NCBI RefSeq assembly: GCF_001039355.2 | Contig: NW_019773755.1 | Coordinates: 1-52,529, forward strand | From: Lingula anatina | Taxonomy: Eukaryota > Brachiopoda > Lingulata > Lingulida > Lingulidae | Direction: 5' to 3' | Length of the DNA stretch: 52,529 nt | In this document: piece after piece, positions 12,967 to 24,616 of the stretch | Layout: each line of letters begins with the position of its first letter | How positions within the stretch are numbered: the first letter of the stretch is position 1 | Notes under the pieces: generated by a model | The model's database searches: none | What the model was told of the DNA's origin: nothing | The model's input: only the letters and a program-made list of their open reading frames with translations | Position numbers and translations under genes: made by a program

Positions 12967-13472
12967 ATGGCAAGTTTGAATCAACAGCTGCAAGATTATC
13001 TCAAATCTCAGTCTTCTGATTCCGTCAGCAGATCTAATGGCGAAGGAGGGGGAGGCTATATGTCATGGTTCAAAGGAAGCTCAGATCCCTCTACAGATGG
13101 AGATATAACAATTGACGAGTCGGCTAATGGCTGGTTTGGAGAGGCGCAAAAAGACCCACTGCTGCCTAGTTTAGTAAGATGTATTTTAAAAAATGCACTG
13201 CGCTTAACGCCTAAGCCTTTTTAGTAAATTTGTAATTGCATTTCTCACTCAAACCTCACCTAACTTTAAGTCCTTAATATGCTACTTAGAACAGACCCCA
13301 TTATCGACAGACTATGAAAATCCAACTGCTGGACAGAACTTCTTATTTTCATCTTTGGCTTGTACCAGCTGATGTAGGAGATGGCAGTGCAAAATGTAGC
13401 AGAATAAGACCTCCAAAATTAAATTTACTGCAGGTAACCCACTGCCTCCCATATGTATACATACAGTGTAGT

Positions 13473-13523
<51 letters not shown>

Positions 13524-15184
13524 AGTAAGTCCAACTCAGATTTACTAGTATTTAAACTTGTTTTGTTTCAGAGCAAGAAGCAGAGAATATTTGGCTTTGT
13601 GGGCTGTGTCTTAATGGGTATTTTTTGTTTTACTATGGTAGGTGCTGAAAGAAAATTGTAATTAGCCTTTGATTGGGGTACTATACCAGTATATCATTTG
13701 GTTATAATATGGTTAACCAAACATTTTTAATATTATTTTTGATCTATATTATCAGAAACCATTGAAGTTTGTAGAGTGTTTTTCTAGACCATTTACACAT
13801 TATTATTTCTTTTTAACAGTGAATGTAAAACTGTTTATTACCTTTGCAGGCAAGTTTGTATCTCCCTTTCCTTATTCTCAAAGCAAGAAAATTTGCTCTC
13901 ATGTACTCCTTGGGAAGTTTGTTCTTTGTATTCAGGTAGGTGAGATGTACACTGCTTTTTATTGGTTTTCAGAATATAGAACATTATTTGTTGCATTGAT
14001 AAAAACCATTTACTGGTAACATGTCAAAAGTCTGCCTACCTATGTGATCAGCTAAGAGGATATGGTAGTTTGAAATAAATGTAAGTCAAAGCACATTGTA
14101 ATATTGAAAAGTCATTCCTATCTCTCTGGTTTTCATGATCAGGCCTTGTGTAATTGAGTTTGTAAGAAATAAACTTAATTTGATTTAATTATTCATATTT
14201 CATAAATGCAGTACCAAAATCAAAATGCCATTGAATAAAATGTCAAACAAAATTTAAGATACACATTTCAATTTTTTTCAGTTTTTCTTTCCTATGGGGG
14301 CCAACAAATCATGTGAAGCATTTATTCTCTGGCCAGCGGATATTATTTAGTACAGCGTACTTTGGATCTTTGTTTGCAACATTATATTGTGCATTAGTGG
14401 TACGTGTAGAGACCAAGTCCTCATGTCATAAAAGATTTGTTTTTAAAATGTGATATATTTCAGCAATGTTTTTTTAAATACAAAGCTCCATTTCATAGAA
14501 TTACTAATAAAATAAAAACATTGTGACTACAAGTCTCATAGAAAACTTTATTGAAATGTAAAGCAAAATAATTAGGAATGCTTTAATATTTGTTCCAGAT
14601 GAGGAGTACATTGTTTACAATTTGTGCAGCTATATTCCAGATAGGAGCTTTAGTATGGTAACTTAAAATTTTGCTTATTAGCCCCCACCCCTTTCCCTCT
14701 TTGCATGTCAGTGCTGCAAAATTTACAATGATGGCTCCATTCTAGTAGTTTTCCAATACACCATCACTCCAAATGTCCAATCATCAAGAGTTTACAAGGT
14801 GAAATATAATTTCCCTCTGATGCACATTCTGTCATCGATGCATGAGCACGATTTCTGTGAAATGATTCTATAACTGCAGGTTCCAGAGTTACTTTAGAAC
14901 ATGTTTTTCAATTGTATCCAATTAATTATTATCATTTTTGTTCAATGCGCAATGCAATAACTCAATTATCTTATGATTCCATTTTTATTCTTTTATTATT
15001 GGTAATTTTAGGGTCTCAGCGACCCCAATTATTCAGCTCAGGAGAGAATATTGAAAATTTGTTTTCTGCTCTTTCCAGGTACATAGTAAGCTATATCCCA
15101 GGAGGACAGACAGGGCTCAAGTTTTTCACCAAAATATTTTATTCAGCTTGCTCAAAGACCGTGCAAAAGACACTCCCTGTGTGA
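12967..15184 (+). CDS. SFT2D3: SFT2D3 orthologue, complete, 6 exons
   Basis: SFT2-family four-helix membrane protein; yeast Sft2 acts in vesicle fusion with the Golgi. Exons: 12967-13173, 13572-13637, 13850-13935, 14282-14399, 14599-14657, 15079-15184. All junctions are GT-AG and in phase, giving 213 residues (human SFT2D3 about 215). The N-terminus MASLNQQLQDYLKSQ resembles the human start. Hydrophobic segments follow from about residue 75 (FGFVGCVLMGIFCF, LYLPFLILKARKFALMYSLG, FGSLFATLYCALV, LFTICAAIFQIGALVW). The family core WGP is present (FLWGPTNHVKHLF). The C-terminus ends KTLPV, close to the human KVLPV. Start chosen at the Met inside the YY1-like box; another in-frame ATG lies upstream at 12922. 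Confidence 0.93.
13477..13521. repeat. Poly-T tract in SFT2D3 intron 1
   Basis: Uninterrupted run of about 45 T, followed by GCAG. It sits about 50 bases before the real acceptor at 13570-13571 and could act as a decoy polypyrimidine tract. A slipped length is possible in the assembly. Confidence 0.85.
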
Positions 15185-15282
15185 AAATGTGCAAATTAGC
15201 AGACTTTGTTGGACTCTAAAATTAGGATATATTTATTCTGAATCAATATTTGTGGGGAATGTGTAGGTTTATTTTTGTATAA

Positions 15283-15288
15283 AATAAA
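15283..15288 (+). promoter_or_regulatory. Poly(A) signal of SFT2D3
   Basis: AATAAA about 100 bases after the SFT2D3 stop, implying a short 3' UTR. Confidence 0.6.
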
Positions 15289-16034
15289 ATGTATATTTGA
15301 CATCTTCTTGTGTTGTTTAAAAATTGATTGAACTTCCAACATTTATAATGTACAACTTTACCTGTTTTGAGTATATGATTAAACAATCTAATGACCAGTT
15401 TACGTTTAGAATTTAATTTTATTTATTATGAACATAACAGAAAAACAAACAACATTTAAGATGGATAACTAAGAGTTGAGCAACTCTTCCCATTGTTTTA
15501 TTTTAAAAATATATGGTACTATAATTTTTGTATTATTTTTGCCAGGCAGAGATAGTCCCTGGAGGAATATTTTTACATTTCCACTATAAGCATAAGTCTC
15601 AAGTCTAATGTTTTATAATCATTTGTGACAATGGAAAGCAATATGATGGAGCATGCTCAATATTTTAGTATTTAAAGAAAAAAATTGTTGCTCTGGAATA
15701 TAAAATAACATTTTATCTAGATTTACATACCTTCTTTCTAATTATTTAGAGAAAGATCGTCAATGAAAATAAGTAAACCCTACATTAATTTCAATAACTT
15801 ACCGACATATTTGGTATTGTCACACATTAAAGAAGCAACATTTATCAAACTCTCTCTTTCTCTGATAAAGTAATAATATGACAGGTTTAGGTGTTTCAGA
15901 AGTTTCAAGACTTTAATCCATTTGAACACCTTAACTCATCCTGAAGAAAGTTTTATATACTTTTCTGATAATTTACATTGCTACATCATAATAAGAGTAG
16001 TACTTCTGATCTGATTACTTCCAAAACAGAATTC

Positions 16035-16093
<59 letters not shown>

Positions 16094-16200
16094 ATTATCC
16101 TTCCAATAACTATCATTAAAACCTTTCAATCAGCTCTCACCAACCACATCACTTGCCAGTTCTTACTGCATTTTGTACAATCACCACCGAGAATAGACCT
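15289..16200. other. Convergent intergenic/3' UTR region
   Basis: Lies between the SFT2D3 end and the stop of the minus-strand TASOR-like gene. It probably holds both 3' UTRs; minus-strand AATAAA occurs at 15497-15502. The only other structure is the TA array at 16039-16091. No coding potential seen. Confidence 0.4.
16039..16091. repeat. (TA)n microsatellite
   Basis: Pure TA dinucleotide array of about 53 bases, 110 bases past the stop codon of the minus-strand TASOR-like gene, so probably in its 3' UTR. Confidence 0.9.
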
Positions 16201-18366
16201 CTATTCATTGTCTAATTTTTTCTTTTTTGCTGCACTCCCATTCTCCTCTGCGTAATCTCCATACCCATAGGCATCATTACTCCCTCCATACCCTCCCATG
16301 TACCCTGACATGTCACCATAGTAACTGTCATAGTAACCACTAGAATGGTACTGATCCCCATAGTTGCCATAGCCACCGTAACCATAGTTACCACCATTGT
16401 AATAGTTATAATAGTCACTGTAGTAGTTACTGCCACTGGAATTGTTATTGTAGCCAGTGGAGCCACCTGCTGAGTCTGTATTAGATGAATTATTGCTATC
16501 ACCAGTTCTGCTGCCACCTCCTAATGAGCTGTAGCCTAGTGTTCTCTCTCTCATGCCTGCCAACATGCTATCAACTGCCGAAAAGTCCCATGAAAATCCA
16601 GAAGTGAGACTGCTGTCCTTTTCTTTCCCTTTTTCCTTGCCCTCCTTCCCACTGCCACCACTGCTGCTGCTGCCACTCCCCCAGCCCTGTCCGTTGCCTC
16701 CCCACCCGCTGCTATCATAACTGCCGTACTGTTCATACTGTTGCCACTGCCACTGGTGGTACTGGCGCTGATACTCTTCCTGGCGCCACCTATACTCCTC
16801 CACCTGGCGCCTGTACCTCTCCACTTGGTCCTGTTCCTCACCTGTCCCTTCCCCTTCCTCCAGGTCCTGGCCATCCTCTCCCTTGTTGTGGAGCTGATCC
16901 AGGATCTTCTGGAGATAGGGGTTGGCCTGCATTAACACATTGGGGTCTGGGTCACCAAGCAATGACCCCTTGTTGTCGCTGCTGCGACTGTTGCCTAGCA
17001 ACCCTTGACTCATCAGCGCAGGGATGTTGGTTGGAGGCACACCAGGAAGTAATGGCCTTTTACCTAGAAGTCCCTCAGTTTTATCAGAACTGCTACCATT
17101 CTCAGAATCTTGCCCTTTGTTCTTGGATGGCATCACCATTTTGATTGAAGGATGGTCACCAAGGAGACCCCTGGGTCCATCTAAAACAGGGAGCGAGCCC
17201 ATCAAAGGAGAAACGCCACCAGGAACACCCTCTGGCCTGTCTCCTAGCAACCCCTGATTGGGCTGCAGCTCGTCCACAGGATTCTGGGATATCACAGGAC
17301 AATTGGGAGTGGGTAGGAGTCCGACGCCCTCAGCAGCAGTGCCTTCTGTTTTGGCAACGCTCTCTTCTGTATTCTCTTCTTCTGCAGCCTCATCTTCGAT
17401 TTCACCAGACTCTGTGTATGTGATGATGGCATATGGACAACAATGGCGCGGCCTTTTCACTGTGGTTCTGCCACCTCCAGGTTGAAACTCAAACAGGTAC
17501 ACCTGGAAATATGTTGACATTAAAATGGTATAAAATGACATCTATTAATAGTATAATTTATGATTGGTTCTTCCAACAACACCTAAAAATCAGAGCTATT
17601 ACCAATCCAGTATTCCAACATCTCAAATGTCACCTTCATCAGTAGGAAGTGAGGGTTTGGGTGTTATAATATATTACTATTATTATATAACCTTTACTTG
17701 GGAGGGCAGATGTTTGTACTGGTTTTGGAGTTGGAATAACCTATCATTACAAAATTGAGTGCAGAACACAATTTTTTTAATAGAATGAAGCAACAAAGGA
17801 GATTCTGGGCAGCCCAGATGTCAGTGTCTACCACTCTGCCTTATCATTACGATTCATTAGGGAAAAAATCATTGACAATGATCAATCAATATTACGCGAA
17901 ATTTGCTTTTTTTCCCAGTGATACTCCAAGCTTACAGAGTACAAAGTTGTGTTCTCCTCTGGTACTAAACCTACCTGAGAGTTGTCAAACGTTCCTCTCA
18001 ACTGCTGCGTGGGATCGGGGTCAAACAGGGAGAAATGGCTGTCAAAGTCTGGGCTGGCAGGGCTGTACTCGTTGGCGCCCTGAGCCTTGGGACCCGTCTT
18101 GGTCAGACGCCCGTGCATGTACTGAAATAATTCACACAAAAATATCCGCTGTTTACATTTGCCTGCATTGCAACTCTGTCTGGCACTAAGAACATGATCT
18201 TTTTTATATTCTCGATATTGACTACATAAATTAAGAGATTTAGACATATTTCAACATGGAATAGTGTCATTATGCACTGTTTTATCACACCACAGTAAAG
18301 AAAATAATTTAACAGAACAATCTCTCTCTCTCTCCCCTCTCTTTCTCTCTCATATATATGTTTGCA

Positions 18367-18456
<90 letters not shown>

Positions 18457-21400
18457 CTTCACCTTACAAACCAGAAGCCTCAACGTCTTATCCCCAGGAG
18501 CTGCTTTCTCCAGGGCCCACCTTGTACAGATATCAGCATATTGACAGAGGTAGACCCCCTGGGAATTGTACCCCAGGGTGTTATAGAGGGAGTGCTCTGC
18601 CAGTAGGCCTGTCTTGCACAGCTTGCGGACTGCACTGCGCCCCAGGCCCCCAAGAAAACCATAGCGCTCTTCATACTCTTCTGGCTGGCGGCCCGCGACA
18701 ACAAATTCATTCTTTTTTTCTGAAATGAAATCATTTATCTTCTTTTTTTTTCTGAAATGAAATCATTTATTCAAAATGAAAAAAAAACTTTTCATTCTCT
18801 TTTTTCTGAAATGAAATCATTTATTTGTAAATTAGACTGGAACTGAATAAGATATTGATGTTGTAAAGGGGTGCTGCACTAAAGGGATATTATATTGATT
18901 GGACTATTGATGCACCACAGCTAATTTAAGGGCTAGAAATCAGCAGGTCAAATCACTCAAAACTGTACATGACATACAGCTTACATTTTACTAGTACTTA
19001 ATATAACCATGAGTCTTTCAGATAAGTCATCATTTTTTAATCATCAATATAAATGATTAATGGCCTGTCTGTCTTGTATATACATTTGAAGATACACCTA
19101 ATCCACTGAGGTCAATCAGCCAATTTTACTCAACTATATATACTGCACCATCTTCACTGCAAGTCTGTTGCATGCTATCTAACTGCTCAGAATGCCAAAC
19201 GTACTTGACAACATTTTTAAGTATGACACTTGACCAGTTAAAATGTTCTCACATTCTATAAAGCCTCCTGTCAAGTTCATCTCCCAATGCAGGCAAATTT
19301 AACTTCAAAGCAGCCAGCCTGACTAGTTTCAATTCTGTCATAAGTGCTAAGCTTCACATCAAATTAATATCTATCCTGCAAAATTAGTCTTAGTAAGTCT
19401 AAATACTCTCATAAATATTTCAACACCACATATCAAGTACATATCTAAGAAAATCCTGACTTCAACCATTACCCAAAAACTCCTGCTGTAACGCTTCATT
19501 CTCCACCAGTTCCACTTTCCCCACCTTCAGAGGGCACTTGTAGTCCTTGCCAAGACAGGCCTCTCCCACAACTTTCTCCAACTCCTGTCTCCTTGTGTCA
19601 TCCTTCTCCAGGACAGTCAGCGTGACATCTAAGCAAAAATAAAAATCATGATTGTTGTTATTTTTTAATCACTTAATAAAATGTGTGTCTGGGCTGAGGA
19701 CAGAGATAGAGGTAGAGGTGGCATCGTTTTTGGGTGTTTCATGGTCTGAAAAAGATGGCAAAGAGTAGCATAATAATAAAAAAGATAGACAGAGAGAGAA
19801 AAAAATTCAAAATGAAAACCAACTTTTTCAACGTATTGTAGAATCAAGAAAAAGTAACATAGCACAAGAAAAGACTTTAAAAAGTGAATGTGGTAACAAA
19901 ACAGGACAGACAAGATTGAGATGACAAAAACAAGAAGAAAATTACTACTAAAATACATGCTGTAAGACAAAATGCATAAAATAAAACAGCAGATGTAGTA
20001 AAAAGGAAAAAAATCTTCATTCAACTGAAGAGAAGCATAAAGGAGCGCTACAGAGGGAGAAATGAAAAATACTGTGAAAATGATAAAAACAAAAGATGCA
20101 TTTAAGTTCTACGTAGTGGTCCAGGAATGGAAATCGGACCCAAAGAAAGAGGAAAATCAGTGTAATAAGACATAGAATTAAGACAGAAAAGCAATAAAAG
20201 GGGAAAACTGTATTTCCACACTGTGCGTGTAACACATCCACCAAAAAGGAAACAGAGAAGAGCTGTCATGGACTACAAAGCCTTTTGTAAATTTTCTCTA
20301 AAAATATATATTGTCATTGTCAATAGTGCCTTGTACCTCTAACTCTGCTTTTATAATCCAATATGATTCTTGAAAATTTTTCTACAAACCATTCATTTCA
20401 AAACTAACATCCACACCGTTTTCCTCTTCCAGTGTCAAATAAATAAAATATAAATAATTAATTTAATAAATAAATAAAAGGCTTCGTAGTCTATATCTTG
20501 ATAGTAGAAAGAGACAGGAGGGATAGACGTGAGAAATAAATGCCACAGTAATTTTGCCCCAGTTTCTCAATGTATGCTCCAGCACCTTAAGGGGAGGTTG
20601 CCATAGCGACTCGTACAGCAGCATAAAACCTTGTGCTATCGCTGCCTGTACATTCCGCATACAGTTTAAGTCATGATCTGTAAACAAAAAAGACGAAACA
20701 ATGTAGTTCATAATACCAACTAATGTTTACGGTAGTACTTTCTGGCAATTTTCAAATAGTATTCTTTAAGTACGTTTTTCAAGATTTGTCATTATTCCTT
20801 GCTCACAGTAAAAAGAAAAGAAAATTAAAAAAAAAAAATTAAAAGACCATTGTGGGCATGAATCCGACATATCTTTTGGAACCTCAATTGCTTTTAAGAC
20901 CTTATATCAATATTGCTTTGAAAACAAAATTTATTCTGTTTGTAGTACTAGAATTAATTAAATGCACATGTATACTAAAAACCAGTATTGCCAACGGCAT
21001 GCTTTTCTGATTTAAATTTCTTTTTGTTTTCAGGCACTATTTTAAAGTGAAAAGTGTGACAAATAAACACATCCCTAATACAGTATATGCCAATACATCA
21101 TGAACAGGTATGGCAATGAAAACTTGTATTTGGGTCACAAAACAATTTTCTAACATAAGTAAAGTGGAATAATGTGGGCTTAGATTTCAATGGTAACTTA
21201 ATTACTATTACGTATATGAATGTTGAGTAAATTCCTCCTTTATGATTAAAAAGTAATTACAGTTATTTTTAGTTTCAGTTTCTAAATCTCTACGAAGTAC
21301 TTACCTGACATGGTGGACAAAGTGTCGTTGCTGACGTAGATGGATTGACAGGCTGTAATCACACGTGTCCTTTTTTCTTCATAAATCAACAGGGTCTGTA

Positions 21401-21583
21401 ACAAACCTTCCTGTAAGAGTAGACAGAAGAGTGAAACGCAGAATCTGGCAGTGCTTCTTACGTGTTTGTATTCATCATTGCACATTGAAAGGCTCGATTG
21501 AATAATAATAAAAATCACTGCTTACGAAATCTCACTACTCGAGCAGAGGTAATTCTAGAGACTCGAGTCAAGGCGACATCCAT
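16201..21583 (-). CDS. TASOR-like DUF3715 (pseudo-PARP) protein with GLLG repeats and Tyr/Gly-rich tail
   Basis: TASOR is the scaffold of the HUSH silencing complex; its pseudo-PARP domain is catalytically dead. Exons in coding order: 21305-21410, 20586-20677, 19673-19745, 19473-19628, 18463-18719, 17975-18121, 16201-17502 (710 residues), plus a first exon from ATG 21581-21583. Family evidence: ENEALQQEFLEKK, EERYGFLGGLG, LYNTLGYNSQGVYLCQYADI, SPDFDSHFS, VYLFEFQ and VKRPRHCCPYAIITYT, in the order seen in TASOR. After the domain there is no SPOC domain. Instead there is an acidic stretch, five [GS]LLG motifs, a Gln/Tyr/Trp-rich helix and a Gly/Tyr/Asn/Ser tail ending in an NLS-like KKKKLDNE. 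Weak points: the donor of the first exon (GTAGTG keeps phase, the better GTAAGC does not), the weak donor AAG|GTGCTG at 20585, and the exon at 19673-19745, inferred mainly from phase. TEX15, which shares DUF3715, is an alternative. Confidence 0.75.
18370..18453. repeat. (TA)n array beside a 5' splice site
   Basis: About 84 bases of TA in the TASOR-like intron, starting about ten bases inside the donor of the exon at 18463-18719 (GTGAAGATCATATA on the minus strand). A self-complementary array this close could fold over the splice site. Confidence 0.9.
18719..18824 (-). repeat. Triplicated splice-acceptor segment
   Basis: The 20-base plus-strand word TCTGAAATGAAATCATTTAT occurs exactly at 18719-18738, 18751-18770 and 18805-18824, each beside a T-run. 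On the minus strand each copy reads ATTTCAG followed by A-rich sequence. The first is the acceptor used by the exon at 18463-18719; the other two are upstream copies. Confidence 0.9.
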
Positions 21584-21835
21584 TTTGACTAGGAAAAAAT
21601 TGGCGAGTCAAGAAAGCAACGCAGTGCTCCTTTTACCAAGCAAATGCACTCCATATAGTTAATACAGCTGCATTTTGGTTAAGTTATTTAAAACTATATT
21701 TCCAAAATTCGATTATGAAACAAGCAACAAGACAGAACTGATCACCTAGACGCTAAGTCGTCTCCCCTTTCTCCTCTTGCCGAACCTTGCTCCAACGTGC
21801 ATAGAGCCTGGAGCCATATCATGGCAGGTCAAAAG
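21584..21835. promoter_or_regulatory. Putative divergent promoter region
   Basis: About 250 bases between the candidate minus-strand start of the TASOR-like gene (21583) and a plus-strand ATG in an AAGATGGCGGA box (21833-21843). The layout resembles the PLEKHM2/SFT2D3 promoter. No TATA box seen. Confidence 0.4.
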
Positions 21836-21940
21836 ATGGCGGAATATGTCATCTCAGAACAAATGCTAGATGTCACTGCAGACCAGAAGGTTAAACGCCT
21901 GTTTACTCCTTCCTATGGAAACCTGTGCTCTAATTACTAA
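21836..21940 (+). CDS. 34-codon ORF, possible divergent first exon
   Basis: Opens with MAEYVISEQMLDVTADQK inside a YY1-like AAGATGGCGGA box and stops after 34 codons. The only plausible donor is a weak AAG|GTTAAA after DQK, and no downstream exon was found before the GPCR. It may be the first exon of a plus-strand transcript, a small protein, or chance. No family recognised. Confidence 0.25.
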   Translation: MAEYVISEQMLDVTADQKVKRLFTPSYGNLCSNY

Positions 21941-22115
21941 TCCCAGTGTCTTTAAAATTGCAATTCCACATTCGGTGAAATTAATATTTATTAGTATTTT
22001 GACATGTGCTTAAAAAAATCTGAAACTGAGAGACCAGTGTTGGAGACTCCGATTGTGCCCGTCTAGTGGGGGGTTAGTTGTAGAATTGAAAAAAACTTTA
22101 TAACCTTTCTAAAAT

Positions 22116-22390
22116 CAGTGGCGGATTTAGTGAGGGGGGGTCCTGACCCCCCTTTCGATTTCTGAAAAAATCACGCCAATGGTCCCTTCTTGAAATTAGA
22201 ATTTTGACTAGCTGAGTCATAGTTCTTAATCGTACCAAAAAGCACCGTTCGCCCTCTTNCTCTTAAATACCAAAAAAAAAAAAAACTTTCGGACCCTTTG
22301 GCGGGCCCCAAACCCAACGCGAAGGGGGGAGGGGGGAGATTCGCATCCGCGGACCCCCTTCAAATAAAATTAATCCTGGATACGCCCCTG
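22116..22390. mobile_element. MITE-like element, family A, copy 1
   Basis: Starts CAGTGGCGGATTTAG and ends CCTGGATACGCCCCTG, giving imperfect terminal inverted repeats. The interior has GAAATTAGAATTTTGACTAG and a G/C-run section, matched in two elements at 29824-30096 and 30123-30339. It carries one ambiguous base (N) at 22259. Non-coding. Confidence 0.8.
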
Positions 22391-23494
22391 TAAAATGCAC
22401 CTTTATTGAACAGAGCAAAGTGGTTAAAGGATTCAATCGTATATCAAGTGATAGGCCTATATATTACGATATATTCTGAGGAATTTGAACTTTATGTAAA
22501 GAGTATACAGTTTATTGCGAAAAATTGCAATCTTAATATTCCTGATTAATGCAGAGGAAAGAAAATTAAATTACTTGATAGTTTTCTTTACTCATTTTGT
22601 ATATTTTCTCTGTAAATTACTGGATTCTAATAGCTAGGTTGATTTATTAGAGGAATATTATATATAATATCGATAAAAAGTCAGAAAGAAAAAGACCGCT
22701 TACAGCTAGGTTATCATAACTCAAAGAAAGCTTCTGGACGTAAAGTCATGGATATTAACAACAACAAGGAAATCAATTTTAAGCTTTTCATACAAATACA
22801 AGCCTAGCTACAGCAATATGAACCCAGGTATTACATGTAATACCCTCACTCGTTTCTCTCCGTACTTGATAACGCGTTTACCTATTTCCCCTCTTTAGCA
22901 CATTTTTAAAATATCTCATTCTACTTATATATATATTTATCAAAAACTAGTATTCATGTATTCTAAAACCAAAAATCTGAAATTGTTATTTCAATTACGT
23001 CATATTTGGAAAGTTCATTCTTGTTAACAACGTTGTTTGTGAAATAAACCGATCAGTTACAATTGCAACCTCGTAGGTCGTTCGCGTTTTTCACTCTTGC
23101 CAAATACAGAGAAATAAGCACGAGGTGACTCATAAAAATATTATACTCGCACTTTTATTCAATTGAAATGACTTAGTTTATTCCTGTTAATTTGCGACTG
23201 CTGAAATCATAACCATCTAACTTCACAGCATACACCGGCCTTTTCTTCAAGAAAAATCGTACTAGCTAGAATTCTGTCACTTCAAAACATATACATTCTC
23301 TTTTCATATTTGTCCACAATTTCTGGACATTTGATATGTCTTGGTCGTGTTATGTATAATTAAGGACTTACAGGGCAAGAAAAAGCAGATTTATCATGCA
23401 AATACAGAAAGATTAGTGACAGGGGTTTAGCTCTAAAAGAGACTACTTAGACTGTAATGCATCATAAACATTGGGAAACAAATAAGAATACACA
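22391..23494. other. Intergenic, nothing recognised
   Basis: AT-rich sequence with no convincing ORF, splice pattern or repeat that I could identify. Confidence 0.5.
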
Positions 23495-23701
23495 GAAGTG
23501 TCACCCCTACTGAACCAATACTTTGGGGGAGATAGATGATTGTGGAATGATATGCTTCTGGTATCATTTTATTTACATCAAATTTCACAAAAAGACCAAC
23601 AATACAATTCTATGGTACAGCGGTTTTATACTCATTAGTCACATTATAAGTAAACCAGGCATTATAACTTTGATTACTCTGATTCAGGGGGTGACACTTC
23701 T
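23495..23701. mobile_element. Short TIR element (207 bp)
   Basis: Bounded by a perfect 14-base inverted repeat: AGAAGTGTCACCCC at 23495-23508 and its complement at 23688-23701. The interior is AT-rich and non-coding. Size and structure fit a MITE; the family is unknown to me and no second copy was found here. Confidence 0.6.
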
Positions 23702-24616
23702 ATTGTTCAGTGTGTGTACAGTGTAGCTACCTCACGAATTGCAATGCAGAAAAATAAAGTGTTATTTAAAGCTTTAAGTGCAACTCCATGAGATCCACCA
23801 AAATGGGTTTCCCGGGGAAATAAGCATTTTTTTTCGTACTCATGAATCATATTTGTCTATCCCTCTCTTCACTTGGATTCGACCTTCGATTGAATGTATA
23901 AAGGTGAATTGAGTTTAAAATTGAATTTAAAATGGAGTCGTTAATGAGGGCATTAAATTTGTGCTCACAAATCTGAGGCTAGAGTTAGAAAATGCCTAAT
24001 CGGTCGTTTTCAGGGACTAAAGTTTTAACATTGGCTTACTCAGACTAGAATGACAGCGCTATACAAATGTAGACCCTAGCTTGTGCCTAGATGTTTCAGT
24101 AAATGGTTATCAATTCTTACCACGCCACGCTAGTTAGAACATCTTGTAACTAAACCTTACTGTAATGTTTCGTAATACTAGGTGTTCCCTTGGGGAACAA
24201 AAAAGTCTTATATGTCATTAAAGAAGCCTTTTTTATGAGCATGGTAAATTATGAATATGTTGTAGTTGGATACCCTGTACTGAATTAGCTTGCAATGTTA
24301 TTTAGTTACAGGAAGAAATAGAATTACAAAAGCGTAGGGTAATTTGCACCCTGAAATCACGAAACAAAATCGATAATGAAGCATGCACAGGTGTGTCTGA
24401 CAAGCAGATCCGTAGTTAAACTCTTGCTAAACACATGTTTTACTTATTATTGATCATCACTTTGAAATACTGACGCGACGAAATCGTCTGGTAAAGAGTA
24501 CACCCAATTTTGAGGGATCAAATCGAATGGTCTAGGGTGACTTCGATTCTCTCTTCCAAAGACACACAAGTATTTATTTACATTCCTATGAACAGGGAAA
24601 ATATCGCTACGCAACG
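23702..24616. other. Upstream region of the GPCR gene
   Basis: No coding exon seen. It should contain the GPCR promoter and 5' UTR. A short out-of-frame upstream ORF starts at 24510 and overlaps the GPCR start, so translation of the main ORF could be modulated by it. No clear core promoter element identified. Confidence 0.35.

Noticed and set aside
18103-18606. ORFs made of alternating Ile-Tyr
   Set aside because: They are translations of the TA microsatellite.
19665-20244. Hydrophobic minus-strand ORFs (Phe/Leu/Tyr-rich)
   Set aside because: They come from a purine-rich plus-strand intron stretch; composition alone makes them look membrane-like. Only 19673-19745 was kept, for phase reasons.
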